Shown here: positions 52,098-60,778 of the stretch, piece after piece
Position numbering within the stretch: the stretch's first letter is position 1
How the letters are laid out: each line of letters begins with the position of its first letter
Assembly (NCBI RefSeq): GCF_938039215.1
Contig: NZ_CALHVI010000032.1
Coordinates: 1-64,000, forward strand
Source: an uncultured Porphyromonas sp.
Lineage (GTDB): Bacteria; Bacteroidota; Bacteroidia; Bacteroidales; Porphyromonadaceae
DNA: 64,000 bases
Reading direction: 5' to 3'
Notes under the pieces: generated by a model
What the model was told of the DNA's origin: nothing
What the model saw: only the letters and a program-made list of their open reading frames with translations
Databases searched by the model: none
Translations under genes and position numbers: made by a program

Positions 52098-52119
52098 AGG
52101 GTCTATTCCCTGCTAAATG

Positions 52120-52158
52120 AAAATCCCCCCTTGAGCTCGATGCTCAAGGGGGGATTTT
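52120..52158. terminator. Bidirectional terminator between convergent genes
   Basis: Perfect 17-bp stem AAAATCCCCCCTTGAGC / GCTCAAGGGGGGATTTT with a 5-nt loop TCGAT. It serves pepP (plus) and the barrel protein (minus). Confidence 0.93.
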
Positions 52159-52210
52159 AGTTTAGATACCTCCTCGAGGGAGGATATCTAGATCAAGGGA
52201 TTAGACTTGT

Positions 52211-52900
52211 TTAGAAGACAAACCCGATCTTGAAGCCAGCCTTCACATCCGTGGAAACACCACCATAGGAAGAGGTAGACTTAGACTCATTGACGGTAGT
52301 AGTCCCATTGCTCTGAACCATAGTCGTGGAGCTCTTCCCAACAGAAGAGGTTGTTAGACCAAGACCAGCTTCTACACCCAGATAGACGTGGGGAGCGATG
52401 TAATAGTCAGCACCCAGTAGCAGCGTACCACCAAAGACGAAGCGTGGAGCCTCCTTGACCGTTGTCGTGAGATCCTTCGTAGTGGTCTTCTTTGAGCCTG
52501 AAGCGGAGCCAATAGCAAGCTCAGCACCTACATAAGGAGAAAGGCGATCCGTACCTCCGAAGTGGTGTTCGAGACCGAGACCTAGCGAGAAGGCATTCGA
52601 CTTGGTGACCTCTTCGTTCAGAGGATCAGAAACCTTCTTTGTAGCACCAGAATTGTTGATCCCCAGAGAAGCACGCAGGGCGAGGTTATCCATGAGGAAA
52701 TAGCGCCCCTTGAGTGCAACTGCATTCAGGCCGAAGTTAGACTCTAGGCCAACAGGTGAGTTAGCTGAGTCGAAAATCCCATTAGCAAAGAGGGTGAAGT
52801 CAGTCGTCACTTGACCAGCAAGTGGCTTGATCTCTGACTGGGCATGCGCTGATACGAGCGCAGTAGCTGCAAGAGCTACGGTCATTAGAATCTTCTTCAT
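52211..52900 (-). CDS. Outer-membrane beta-barrel protein
   Basis: A 229-residue exported protein (signal peptide MKKILMTVALAATALVSAHAQ). Alternating beta segments and loops (LSPYVGAELAIGSAS, GGTLLLGADYYIAPHVYLGVEAGLGL) and the ending KAGFKIGFVF, with a C-terminal Phe, fit an eight-strand OmpX/OprF-like barrel common in Bacteroidota. The loops are rich in Ser, Thr and Lys (KSSTTMVQSNGTTT). The exact role is unknown. It has one of the best promoters of the window. Confidence 0.85.
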   Translation of the reverse strand: MKKILMTVALAATALVSAHAQSEIKPLAGQVTTDFTLFANGIFDSANSPVGLESNFGLNAVALKGRYFLMDNLALRASLGINNSGATKKVSDPLNEEVTKSNAFSLGLGLEHHFGGTDRLSPYVGAELAIGSASGSKKTTTKDLTTTVKEAPRFVFGGTLLLGADYYIAPHVYLGVEAGLGLTTSSVGKSSTTMVQSNGTTTVNESKSTSSYGGVSTDVKAGFKIGFVF

Positions 52901-52952
52901 TGTCAGTTGTATTTATCTGAATCTCCAAGGCGTGTTTGTCCTAGAGACGAAG

Positions 52953-52982
52953 CAAAGTTAGGCAAAAAGAACAAGGCACAAA
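52953..52982 (-). promoter_or_regulatory. Promoter for the outer-membrane barrel gene
   Basis: On the minus strand: TTTG (52982-52979), an 18-nt spacer, TAACTTTG (52960-52953). Both elements match the Bacteroidota consensus. The leader is about 45 nt. Confidence 0.8.
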
Positions 52983-53193
52983 ATGATATGAATCATAACA
53001 AGAGATCGTTACAAACTTTGGATACTCCTATGCTTGCATGATCATCGGTCTATTTCAAAGAACTAGGCCCAACGAAAGAGGGCACCTCCTCCAGACGTTA
53101 TCTATTCTGTATAATGAGGTTACCTTCCCTTATATCAAGAATCAGCCCCCTACTCCGACGATACTCCAGAGGGAGAATCCGCCATATTTAGGT

Positions 53194-53201
53194 TATCTTT
53201 G
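53194..53201 (+). promoter_or_regulatory. Promoter -7 box for the DUF4919-recJ-recQ unit
   Basis: TATCTTTG, leaving a leader of roughly 150 nt before the ATG at 53356. I see no convincing gene in that leader. The rest of the 52983-53193 gap shows nothing I can name. Confidence 0.6.
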
Positions 53202-53355
53202 TCTAGAATGGGAGGTGGACCTATCCATGTCAGAGTCCGCTCCTACGAGAAGAGAACTTTATCAGCTTCTATCCCGAAGAATAAACTATCGACCTCATCA
53301 GCACTCCATGTATCTTGGAGTCATTCCAACCGAATGAGGCAAAGTTTTAATAGTT

Positions 53356-54273
53356 ATGAGACCCATCCGAACCAAGATATCACTCCTGCTAGTAGCCATG
53401 AGCCTCTCGCTCAGCCTGCCTACAGAAGGGGTAGCACGTAGCCGAAAGACAACGAAGACTTCGGTGAAGGCCAAGACCTCTGGGAGCAAATCCAGCCAAA
53501 AGAAAGGCCACTCCTCATCTTCTAAGAAAGCTTCTACCAAGGCTAGCTCTTCTAGGCGAGGGAAGAGCTCCTACAATATACGCTCGCGCGCCCGCTACCG
53601 CAACTATGCTGCACCGACAGAGGAGCAGCTCGAACAAATGCGCCAGGACAGCATCCGCCTACGCACCGGAGGGACAGCCCCAACACAGAAAGTAAGCGAG
53701 AAGGTAGCTCTCCCCAACGAACTCCTGACGACTCGCTTTCGTCGAGCAGACTCTACGCTCAATCGTAGTGAGATCAGAGAGCTCTACTTCACAATCGACG
53801 AACGTGAAGACACCGCCCCCTTCCTCAGCAAGATCGAGTCTGAAGCTGATCGATTGATCGAAGCGCATAACTTCAGTGAGGCACTCAAGACGGTACAGCA
53901 AGGACTCTGGCGTACACCCACGCATATTGGCCTGATCAAGCGTGCTTGTGACCTAGCCTTACATCTCAAGAATTCGAGGTTCAATACCTATATGTATCAG
54001 CTCGTCGAGCTCCTGAGCATGATCGCTCACACAGGAGACGGCTCAAGCTTCGATAAGGCTATTCAGGTACGCTCACTCTCTGATGCCCTGCTCTTCGAGC
54101 AACACTGGAACGAGACTCCTAGAGAGCAAATCCTTGCTAGCAAGGAGCAAAGCTCCAAGGGGAAAAATTATGTCCTCATCGAAGTGCAGACAGACAAGGG
54201 GAAGCCTGAGACACACTACTACCTCATCCATCCCTCTGAGGCTAAATCCAACACAACCACTAAGAAGCAATAG
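53356..54273 (+). CDS. Exported DUF4919-like protein
   Basis: A 305-residue protein with a signal peptide (KISLLLVAMSLSLSLPTEGVA), then a very Ser/Lys-rich stretch of about 60 residues, then a helical domain. The latter fits DUF4919: DRLIEAHNFSEALKTVQQGLWRTPTHIGL followed by AHTGDGSSFDKAIQVRSLSDALLF and the late YVLIEVQTDKG. The family's role is unknown; the middle looks TPR-like. It precedes recJ by 14 nt, although a link to DNA repair is not expected for an exported protein. Confidence 0.75.
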   Translation: MRPIRTKISLLLVAMSLSLSLPTEGVARSRKTTKTSVKAKTSGSKSSQKKGHSSSSKKASTKASSSRRGKSSYNIRSRARYRNYAAPTEEQLEQMRQDSIRLRTGGTAPTQKVSEKVALPNELLTTRFRRADSTLNRSEIRELYFTIDEREDTAPFLSKIESEADRLIEAHNFSEALKTVQQGLWRTPTHIGLIKRACDLALHLKNSRFNTYMYQLVELLSMIAHTGDGSSFDKAIQVRSLSDALLFEQHWNETPREQILASKEQSSKGKNYVLIEVQTDKGKPETHYYLIHPSEAKSNTTTKKQ

Positions 54274-54287
54274 CAAGGAGACCAGAC

Positions 54288-56054
54288 ATGCCTAAAGCAT
54301 GGGAAATCAGAAGATATACCCCAGAGGACGAAGGATTAGCTAACACCTTAGCCTCTCAGCTAGGGCTCTATCCGGCCATCGGTAGGCTACTCGTAGACCG
54401 AGGCATCAAGAGCAAAGAGCAGGCACAAGACTTCTTCACCCCTTCTCTAGAGCAACTCCATGATCCCTTCCTTCTAGAGGATATGGGTCGTGCTGTAGAG
54501 CGCCTAAACAGGGCCGTGGAGCAAGGTGAGCATATCCTCATCTATGGGGACTACGATGTCGATGGGACGACATCGGTAGCCCTACTCTACCGCTACCTTC
54601 GCTCGCATTGTCTCTCGGCTGAGCATCTCCACTATTATATACCTGATCGCTATGACGAAGGCTACGGGATCACTCCGACAGGGGTTGATCACGCAGCCAA
54701 ACTTGGAGTTACCCTGATCATCTCCGTGGATACAGGCATCAAGGCGATCAGAGAGATCGCCTATGCCCAAGAGCTAGGTATGGACTTCATCGTCTGTGAC
54801 CATCACACACCCGATGAAACCCTTCCTCCAGCTCTAGCCATCCTCAACCCGAAGCGTAGAGATAATCGCTATCCCTTCACCGAGCTCTCGGGCTGCGGTG
54901 TTGCCTTCAAACTCGTACAAGGACTTGCTCAGCATCGAGGGCTCCCCTTCGAGACCCTCCTCCCCCTGCTTGAGCTACTCGTTCTCAGCATCGCCCAAGA
55001 CAGAGTTTCTATACTGGGTGAGAACCGCATCTTCACCTATCACGGGCTCCAGCAGATCAATACACACCCCTCGATCGCTATCACTTACCTAATGCGTCTA
55101 GGGAAGATCCAGCCAGGTCGTGTCGATATGGCTAGCATCTACTACGAGCTAGGCCCAAGAATCAACGCTGCTGGTCGTATGGCTCATGGAGCTGAGTCTG
55201 TCAAGCTCTTGATCGCAGAGGATCATGAGACAGCAGAAGCTCAGAGTCAAATCCTCGATGCCTACAACCGCCAGCGCCAAGATCTCGACCAGCAGGTCAC
55301 TCGCCAAGCGATCGAACTCATAGAACAAGATCAAGGACTCTTAACCAAGCCGATCCTCATCCTCTACCATCCCGAGTGGAACAAGGGGGTCATGGGGATC
55401 GTAGCCGCTCGTCTAGCGGACCGATACCATCGCCCTGTCATCATCCTCTCACGTAGTGGGAACTATCTCGCAGGCTCGGGTCGCTCATCGGGGGGCTTCG
55501 ACCTCTATCAAGCGATACAGTCTTGTAGTGATTGCCTAGAGAACTTCGGAGGGCATATCTTCGCTGCAGGCTTGACGATCCGAGAGGATCGGTTGGATGA
55601 ATTCCGCTCTCGCATGGAGTCCTATGCTATGAAGGCTCAGCATGGGTCACAGCATAGCTCTCCCGTACTAACGATAGATGCCGAGCTGAGGCCCTCTGAT
55701 ATCTCCCGAGCCCTGCTAAGACAGATCGAACTCCTCTATCCCTTCGGGACAGATAATGAGCGTCCACTCTTCCTCGCTCGAGGGATGCGTGATGCTGGAG
55801 GAACTCGTCCCGTAGGGAAGGCTCAGCAACACCTCAGTCTGCGCATGACTGACAGCTACCAACGGATACGCCCAATTCATGGGTTCGCCCTTGGTTTAGC
55901 TCGCTATGCTCAAGACATCACACGGCACAGCGCCTTTGCTCTATGCTTCGAACTTGAGGAGAACAACTTCTACCCTCAGAGCTTCCTGCAGCTACGTGTC
56001 AAGGATCTCTGCCTTGAGTCTGAACTCTCCGCACGCCTCGAAGACAAGCAGTAA
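54288..56054 (+). CDS. recJ: Single-stranded-DNA exonuclease RecJ
   Basis: 5'-3' exonuclease of recombination and base-excision repair, 588 residues. DHH-family motifs: ILIYGDYDVDGTTSVALL (I), LIISVDTGI (II), FIVCDHHTPDETLPPA (III, DHH), LSGCGVAFKLVQGL (IV); the DHHA1 part has GSGRSSGGFDLYQAI and NFGGHIFAAGLTI. The C-terminal OB-type domain follows. recQ starts 11 nt after its stop, which places nuclease and helicase of the same pathway in one transcript. Confidence 0.96.
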   Translation: MPKAWEIRRYTPEDEGLANTLASQLGLYPAIGRLLVDRGIKSKEQAQDFFTPSLEQLHDPFLLEDMGRAVERLNRAVEQGEHILIYGDYDVDGTTSVALLYRYLRSHCLSAEHLHYYIPDRYDEGYGITPTGVDHAAKLGVTLIISVDTGIKAIREIAYAQELGMDFIVCDHHTPDETLPPALAILNPKRRDNRYPFTELSGCGVAFKLVQGLAQHRGLPFETLLPLLELLVLSIAQDRVSILGENRIFTYHGLQQINTHPSIAITYLMRLGKIQPGRVDMASIYYELGPRINAAGRMAHGAESVKLLIAEDHETAEAQSQILDAYNRQRQDLDQQVTRQAIELIEQDQGLLTKPILILYHPEWNKGVMGIVAARLADRYHRPVIILSRSGNYLAGSGRSSGGFDLYQAIQSCSDCLENFGGHIFAAGLTIREDRLDEFRSRMESYAMKAQHGSQHSSPVLTIDAELRPSDISRALLRQIELLYPFGTDNERPLFLARGMRDAGGTRPVGKAQQHLSLRMTDSYQRIRPIHGFALGLARYAQDITRHSAFALCFELEENNFYPQSFLQLRVKDLCLESELSARLEDKQ

Positions 56055-56065
56055 TCGTCGAGACT

Positions 56066-58159
56066 ATGCTCTCCCCTAACACCGAAGAAGAAGACCTCGA
56101 AAGTCTCCTCGATCCTCTTTCCCAGAGAGAAGACGATGGCTTTCTAGAGTATCACGAGCACTGGCCAGAGGATCTCTTTGACCAAGCCGTAGCTTCCCTT
56201 CCCCCTCTTCATCCAGGGCATGATCCTCGTCCTGGCATTCCTGACCAAGAGCTTAAACCCGAAGAAGTACTCCTACGCTACTGGGGCTATGAGGCATTTC
56301 GTCCTCTTCAGAGCGAGATCGTTCATGCCGCCCTGCGAGGTCAAGACACCCTAGGTCTCATGCCCACGGGAGGTGGGAAGAGTATTACCTTCCAAGTGCC
56401 AGGTCTTATGCTCTCTGGGATCACACTCGTGATCACCCCTCTGATCTCGCTGATGAAGGACCAAGTAGATCATCTTCGTGCCCGTGGGATCAGAGCCACA
56501 GCTATTCACTCGGGGATGTCGCAGGAGAAGATGCAGATAGCTCTGGACAACTGTCTATATGGGCGATACAAGTTCCTCTACATCTCCCCCGAGCGTGTCG
56601 GGAGTGAACGCTTCCAGACATGGCTCCGTGAGCTACCCGTCTCGCTGATCGTCATCGACGAATGTCACTGTGTCTGCCAGTGGGGCTATGACTTCCGTCC
56701 CTCCTATCTTGAGCTTCCTAAGTTGCGAGAGCTTCTCCCAGAAGTCCCCATCCTTGCACTCACAGCTACGGCGACGACAGAGGTAGTGGAAGACATCGTC
56801 CGTGTACTTAGCTTCCGCCCTGACTACGCCTTCTATCAGACAAGTTTCCGCCGACCTAATATCTCCTATTCGATCCGTCGTAGTGATGATAAGCCTGCTA
56901 TGATGCTCCATATCCTAGAGCGAGTACAAGGGCCAGCCATCATCTACTGTCGGAATAGACTTCTTACTCAGACCGTAGCCGAAGAGCTAGAAGCTAAGGG
57001 TATAAGCGCTACCTACTATCATGCGGCACTGACCTATACCGAGCGCGAGATGCGACAAGCCCGTTGGATGCGGGGCGAAGTGCGTGTGATGGTAGCGACG
57101 AATGCCTTCGGGATGGGGATCGATAAGCCCGATGTACGTCTAGTGATCCATCTGACGATGCCCTCTTCGCTCGAAGAGTATTTCCAAGAGGCAGGGCGAG
57201 CTGGACGTGATGGAGAACGTGCCTACGCCGTAGCAATTATCAATAGCCAAGACTCTACGACTCTGCAGCGCCGCCTGCAGGACAGCTTCCCCGAGAAGGA
57301 GTATATCCGCTTCGTCTACGATCAGATCTGCAACTTCCTCTCTATCGGCGAAGGTGAAGGGCTAGGCCGAACCTATGACTTCGATCTAGAGCTTTTCATC
57401 CGACGCTTCCACATGCGCCCCATACAGACACGGCATGCCATAGACATCATGCAGCTATCGGGCTGGCTTGAGTATCGAGATGATGATAGTCGCTCGGTAC
57501 TACGCTTCCTCATCCCTAGTCGAGAGCTTTATCAACCTCATATCGGGCCCGATCAGCTTATCCGAGCTATACTGCGAAGCTACACAGGACTCTTCTCCGA
57601 CTACACGACTATCAGTGAACATGATCTGGCGCTCCTGACGGGCTACACAGAGGATGAGATCTATACCTTCCTCGTGACACTATCCCGCCAAGGAGTCATT
57701 CACTACATCCCTAAGAAAGCACTTCCTCGGCTTCACTTCCTCACCCGCCGAGAGGATAGCGAGCTCCTACGTATCCCCTATGCAGCCTATCAAGAGCGTC
57801 GGGATAAGATGAGCGATCGCATCTCTGCTGTGCGCACCTATATAGAGGAGGAAGATGTCTGTCGCTCACGCATGCTCTTGGCCTACTTCGGAGAAGAGGA
57901 GAGCCATCCCTGTGGGCTCTGCGATGTATGCCTGAGGAGACATCCGACGGGTCTCAATCAGTACCTAATCGATGCCGTAGGCGAAGAGCTTGAGCGAGCT
58001 TTCTTAAACACTGATCTTGAGAGCTATCCCGTCAGTAAGCTGATTGATGCGCTCCCCTACTCTCCCTTAGACCTCATGCAGGCACTCCGCTTCTGGGCAG
58101 GCGAACTTCGAGGTCAGCTAGAGCTCGATGGTCCCTATCTGCGCCGACATATCCCTTAG
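56066..58159 (+). CDS. recQ: RecQ-family helicase without HRDC domain
   Basis: A second RecQ, 697 residues. An acidic N-terminal extension of about 65 residues precedes the helicase core: LMPTGGGKSITFQVP (I), VIDECHCVCQWGYDFRP (II, DECH and not DEAH), FGMGIDKPDV and QEAGRAGRDGER (VI). The zinc cysteines are in CRSRMLLAYFGEE and CGLCDVC. It then ends after about 70 more residues, with no HRDC domain, unlike the RecQ at 12181. It directly follows recJ, which suggests that this copy is the end-resection partner. Confidence 0.92.
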   Translation: MLSPNTEEEDLESLLDPLSQREDDGFLEYHEHWPEDLFDQAVASLPPLHPGHDPRPGIPDQELKPEEVLLRYWGYEAFRPLQSEIVHAALRGQDTLGLMPTGGGKSITFQVPGLMLSGITLVITPLISLMKDQVDHLRARGIRATAIHSGMSQEKMQIALDNCLYGRYKFLYISPERVGSERFQTWLRELPVSLIVIDECHCVCQWGYDFRPSYLELPKLRELLPEVPILALTATATTEVVEDIVRVLSFRPDYAFYQTSFRRPNISYSIRRSDDKPAMMLHILERVQGPAIIYCRNRLLTQTVAEELEAKGISATYYHAALTYTEREMRQARWMRGEVRVMVATNAFGMGIDKPDVRLVIHLTMPSSLEEYFQEAGRAGRDGERAYAVAIINSQDSTTLQRRLQDSFPEKEYIRFVYDQICNFLSIGEGEGLGRTYDFDLELFIRRFHMRPIQTRHAIDIMQLSGWLEYRDDDSRSVLRFLIPSRELYQPHIGPDQLIRAILRSYTGLFSDYTTISEHDLALLTGYTEDEIYTFLVTLSRQGVIHYIPKKALPRLHFLTRREDSELLRIPYAAYQERRDKMSDRISAVRTYIEEEDVCRSRMLLAYFGEEESHPCGLCDVCLRRHPTGLNQYLIDAVGEELERAFLNTDLESYPVSKLIDALPYSPLDLMQALRFWAGELRGQLELDGPYLRRHIP

Positions 58160-58193
58160 TCCCATCCTCTGCTATAAATCAACTAAATCATAT

Positions 58194-58847
58194 ATGCTTA
58201 AGATTCACCAATTCGTCTTTGGACCCGTCCAAGAGAATACGTACATCCTCTATGATGAAGCAAGCCGTGAGGCAGCTATTGTAGACCCTGGATGTATGCG
58301 CCACTCCGAAGAAGACCGAGTGCGCGACTTCATTGAGGAGCATGAGCTGACCCCCGTGATGCTTCTCTGTACTCACCAGCACTTTGATCACGTCTGGGGA
58401 GCAGCCTTTGTCCTAAGACAATGGCCTAACATCAAAGCCTACGCTAATCGGATTGACTTCGATAAGCTACCCTTACCCTCAGAGCAACTGAAAGGCTATG
58501 GGATCCCTCTACCACTGGAGGATGTACCTATGGAGCGCTACACCCTTGTCGGGCAAGATGACCTCATCACACTCGGGGGTGAAGAGATCAGAGTTCTCTT
58601 CGTGCCTGGTCATGCACCTGGACATATCGCCTTCTATGCAGGAGACTCGGATATTCTTCTCTCTGGGGACACACTCCTTCAGGGTACGATCGGGCGTACA
58701 GACTTCTGGTATGGCGACTATGATCAGCTGGTCGAAGCGATCAAGACGCAGTACCTGACACTACCCGATGAGACGATCGTCTTCAGCGGTCACGGCCCCG
58801 AGACGACCATTGGCTTCGAGAGGAGGAAGAATCCATTCCTTCAGTAG
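58194..58847 (+). CDS. Metallo-beta-lactamase-fold hydrolase, glyoxalase II-like
   Basis: A 217-residue hydrolase. Zinc ligands: CTHQHFDHVWG (HxHxDH), FVPGHAPGHIAFY, LLSGDTLLQGTIGRTDFW and the last histidine in FSGHGPETTIG. The size and GRTDFWYGDY motif match the small glyoxalase-II-like/thioesterase group, whose substrates vary. I choose the ATG at 58194 (MLKIHQFVFGPVQENTY), the common start of this group; an in-frame ATG at 58128 lies inside recQ. Confidence 0.9.
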   Translation: MLKIHQFVFGPVQENTYILYDEASREAAIVDPGCMRHSEEDRVRDFIEEHELTPVMLLCTHQHFDHVWGAAFVLRQWPNIKAYANRIDFDKLPLPSEQLKGYGIPLPLEDVPMERYTLVGQDDLITLGGEEIRVLFVPGHAPGHIAFYAGDSDILLSGDTLLQGTIGRTDFWYGDYDQLVEAIKTQYLTLPDETIVFSGHGPETTIGFERRKNPFLQ

Positions 58848-58939
58848 GGCTCATCCTGCCTGATACTACCAATTCAGGTAGCCCTATTCCCTCCGTCATA
58901 TAATAAGGGCTGACACCAACTCGTGGTGCCAGCCCTTAT
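58845..58939. terminator. Two hairpins between convergent genes
   Basis: TAGGGCT (58845-58851) pairs with AGCCCTA (58880-58886) with an inner CCTGA/TCAGG pairing; then ATAAGGGCTG (58903-58912) pairs with CAGCCCTTAT (58930-58939) with an inner CACCA/TGGTG. The second is the better terminator for both directions. Confidence 0.75.
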
Positions 58940-58965
58940 CATTTGTCAAGCGATCGAAGTCCGCC

Positions 58966-60198
58966 CTAGCGATAGTCGATGTAGAATGGATCACTAACTC
59001 CGAAGTACTCGTAGTGTCCACTATACCTATTGGCTTGAGGAAGCCATTTCTCACCCATGGAGCAAGGGAGCGCTTGGTAGCGACCATCTTGGGTCTTCAC
59101 GATCACTAGCCCATTGACTACACGGTATGCTTCACCCTTCGCTGAGGTACCACGAGAAAAGTCATCACTGACGATCAGCATCTTGACGATATGATCCTTT
59201 GACCACACCCTACGCATGATCCGCTCATAGGTAGCAAGCAGGTCAGGTCGATTCATCTTACCAGCCTTGCGCATAGGATGTACACGCTCGCGTCGCTCAC
59301 GTGCTTCATCTTGGATCTTCTTGACCTGTGCATCTGACTGTTGCTTCTGCAGGGCTACTAACTCTGCGAGTGTCCTTGGCTGAGGGTATATGGATTGGTA
59401 TTCCTGATCCATAGAGGCATAGATCTCCTTGAGTGAAGCTACCATTGTTTGCACATCTGGATCAGAGTCCTGCAGTCTGCCATCGACTAGTTCACTTGAG
59501 AGTTTCTTTACTGCTTGGAATAGGTAATACTTCTTCATATTGGTGCTAAGACCAGGTGTCTGTAGGTATCTAGTGATCCTCTTCAGTTGCTCTCCACCGC
59601 TTATCAGCGAGCGAGTCGCAGAGCCATTGAAGGGAGCCAGTAGCACCTTGTCGACAGCAGTTGTCACCCTCTGATATTCCATACCCCAGTCATCGAAGCG
59701 AAACCCTTGCACTTGTCCACGCTTCTGATTATTCACGAGGAGCATATAGTACAGCATGGCCTTATTATCGTCAGACCAAGCCATGGTCTCGATGTCTCGT
59801 TGCTCCACAGCCTTCTTCAGCCGCAGTAAGTAATAAGCAAACGTCTCGAACTGAGCCCGAGTATCTAGAGTCTCATCGAAGGCTCCGCCGTTGTCCCGCT
59901 GTTGGGCTTGAGCATAAAAGCTATCGGGGCTCTGCGCTGGGATCTGGACTTGCTGCATGATCGTCAGAGGATCACTTTCTCCAGCCTTCTGGTTCTGTGC
60001 TTGGGTGGTAGATCCCTTAGCCTGCGAAGGGTTAGCATTAAGCTCTTGCTTCACATCGTCAGCCACATCTTTGACCACCTTCTCTGTTTTAGATTTCACC
60101 TTCTTGAGCAAGTTGCCAAGCTGTGCATGAGCAGGCATTAGACTTAGGAGTAAGACAAAACTAACGGCTCCCAGCCTTCTAATAGATTTCGTTCCCAT
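58966..60198 (-). CDS. Unrecognised exported protein
   Basis: A 410-residue protein I do not recognise. It has a clear signal peptide (LGAVSFVLLLSLMPAHAQ), then a Lys-rich amphipathic helix (LLKKVKSKTEKVVKDVADDV), a Gln/Asn/Ser-rich linker up to about residue 90, and a mostly helical domain (FAYYLLRLKKAVEQRD; LISGGEQLKRITRYL; LKEIYASMDQEYQSIYPQPRTL). The last 110 residues look like a separate beta-rich unit (VKMLIVSDDFSRGT, VVNGLVIVKTQDGRYQALPCSM) ending in FYIDYR. It stands alone on the minus strand. Periplasmic or surface location is inferred. Confidence 0.7.
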   Translation of the reverse strand: MGTKSIRRLGAVSFVLLLSLMPAHAQLGNLLKKVKSKTEKVVKDVADDVKQELNANPSQAKGSTTQAQNQKAGESDPLTIMQQVQIPAQSPDSFYAQAQQRDNGGAFDETLDTRAQFETFAYYLLRLKKAVEQRDIETMAWSDDNKAMLYYMLLVNNQKRGQVQGFRFDDWGMEYQRVTTAVDKVLLAPFNGSATRSLISGGEQLKRITRYLQTPGLSTNMKKYYLFQAVKKLSSELVDGRLQDSDPDVQTMVASLKEIYASMDQEYQSIYPQPRTLAELVALQKQQSDAQVKKIQDEARERRERVHPMRKAGKMNRPDLLATYERIMRRVWSKDHIVKMLIVSDDFSRGTSAKGEAYRVVNGLVIVKTQDGRYQALPCSMGEKWLPQANRYSGHYEYFGVSDPFYIDYR

Positions 60199-60698
60199 AG
60201 TAAAAAGTAATTATGTTAGACATGTTTTCATTATCTCTATGCATGCGCAAAGATCAATAGAACAGCACCATACCAATGAAAAGCGATGGAGCAGACAAGC
60301 TACATCATAGCGACTCTCTTAGCATCCGAGACTATTCGCAATCTGCCAAGACATAAGATTGAGCAAGGTGTCCCGATCTTGCTGTCGACAGCACTCCACT
60401 AGATCATGCAGTGTAGTCGAGAGTGATTCAGCTACCACAACCTAGGACTTCGTTTGGTGCGCTAATTCTAGAAGTATCTTTTTAGCTACCACAAAACTAC
60501 ACTTTATCCCTTACATATCCTACCCATCCCCCATTCTTTGATTGACCTTCTCTCCCTGAAGAGGTGTAGCAGAAGATCAGAGACAGACGATATAGCATGA
60601 GTAATCCCCTTATTCTTTCTGTAAAGGATGATCCTCTAGGCTCTGATACGTCGCTCTAGACCATCTAGAGGATGCCACTAGGTAGCCCCCGAATACGA
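60199..60698. other. Intergenic region left of array 6
   Basis: No gene seen. It contains a perfect 14-bp palindrome TGCTGTCGACAGCA (60380-60393) and a hairpin ATCCTCTAG (60631-60639) with CTAGAGGAT (60665-60673). A GATCTTTG on the minus strand (60248-60255) is a poor promoter match for the exported protein gene. Confidence 0.4.
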
Positions 60699-60778
60699 CC
60701 CATTATGGGTCGCAGGTGGGACCCATGATGGGTCACAGAGACGACCCATAATGGGTCGTTTGAGCGACCTACCATAGG
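60699..60778. repeat. Palindromic repeat array 6, 23-bp period
   Basis: Cores CCCATTATGGG (60699), CCCATGATGGG (60722), CCCATAATGGG (60745) and CCTACCATAGG (60768), exactly 23 bp apart. The last unit belongs to the other dialect seen at 28931-29010. Units 1 and 3 are inverted copies of each other. The 12-bp gaps start with TC and end in CGA or GGA. It lies about 265 bp before the tRNA-Val promoter box, and the stretch between (60779-61043) shows no gene. Confidence 0.9.

Noticed and set aside
53038..53337. A 99-residue frame between the barrel gene and the DUF4919 gene
   Set aside because: It runs through the TATCTTTG promoter box and has no recognisable motif.
58128..58193. Longer N-terminus of the MBL hydrolase
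   Set aside because: The extra residues lie inside recQ and do not resemble the family; the ATG at 58194 gives the usual start.
9828..60778. Reading the palindrome arrays as CRISPR arrays
   Set aside because: The repeated part is 15-16 bp and self-complementary, the gaps are only 8-12 bp and partly conserved, unit numbers are four to seven, and no cas gene is present.
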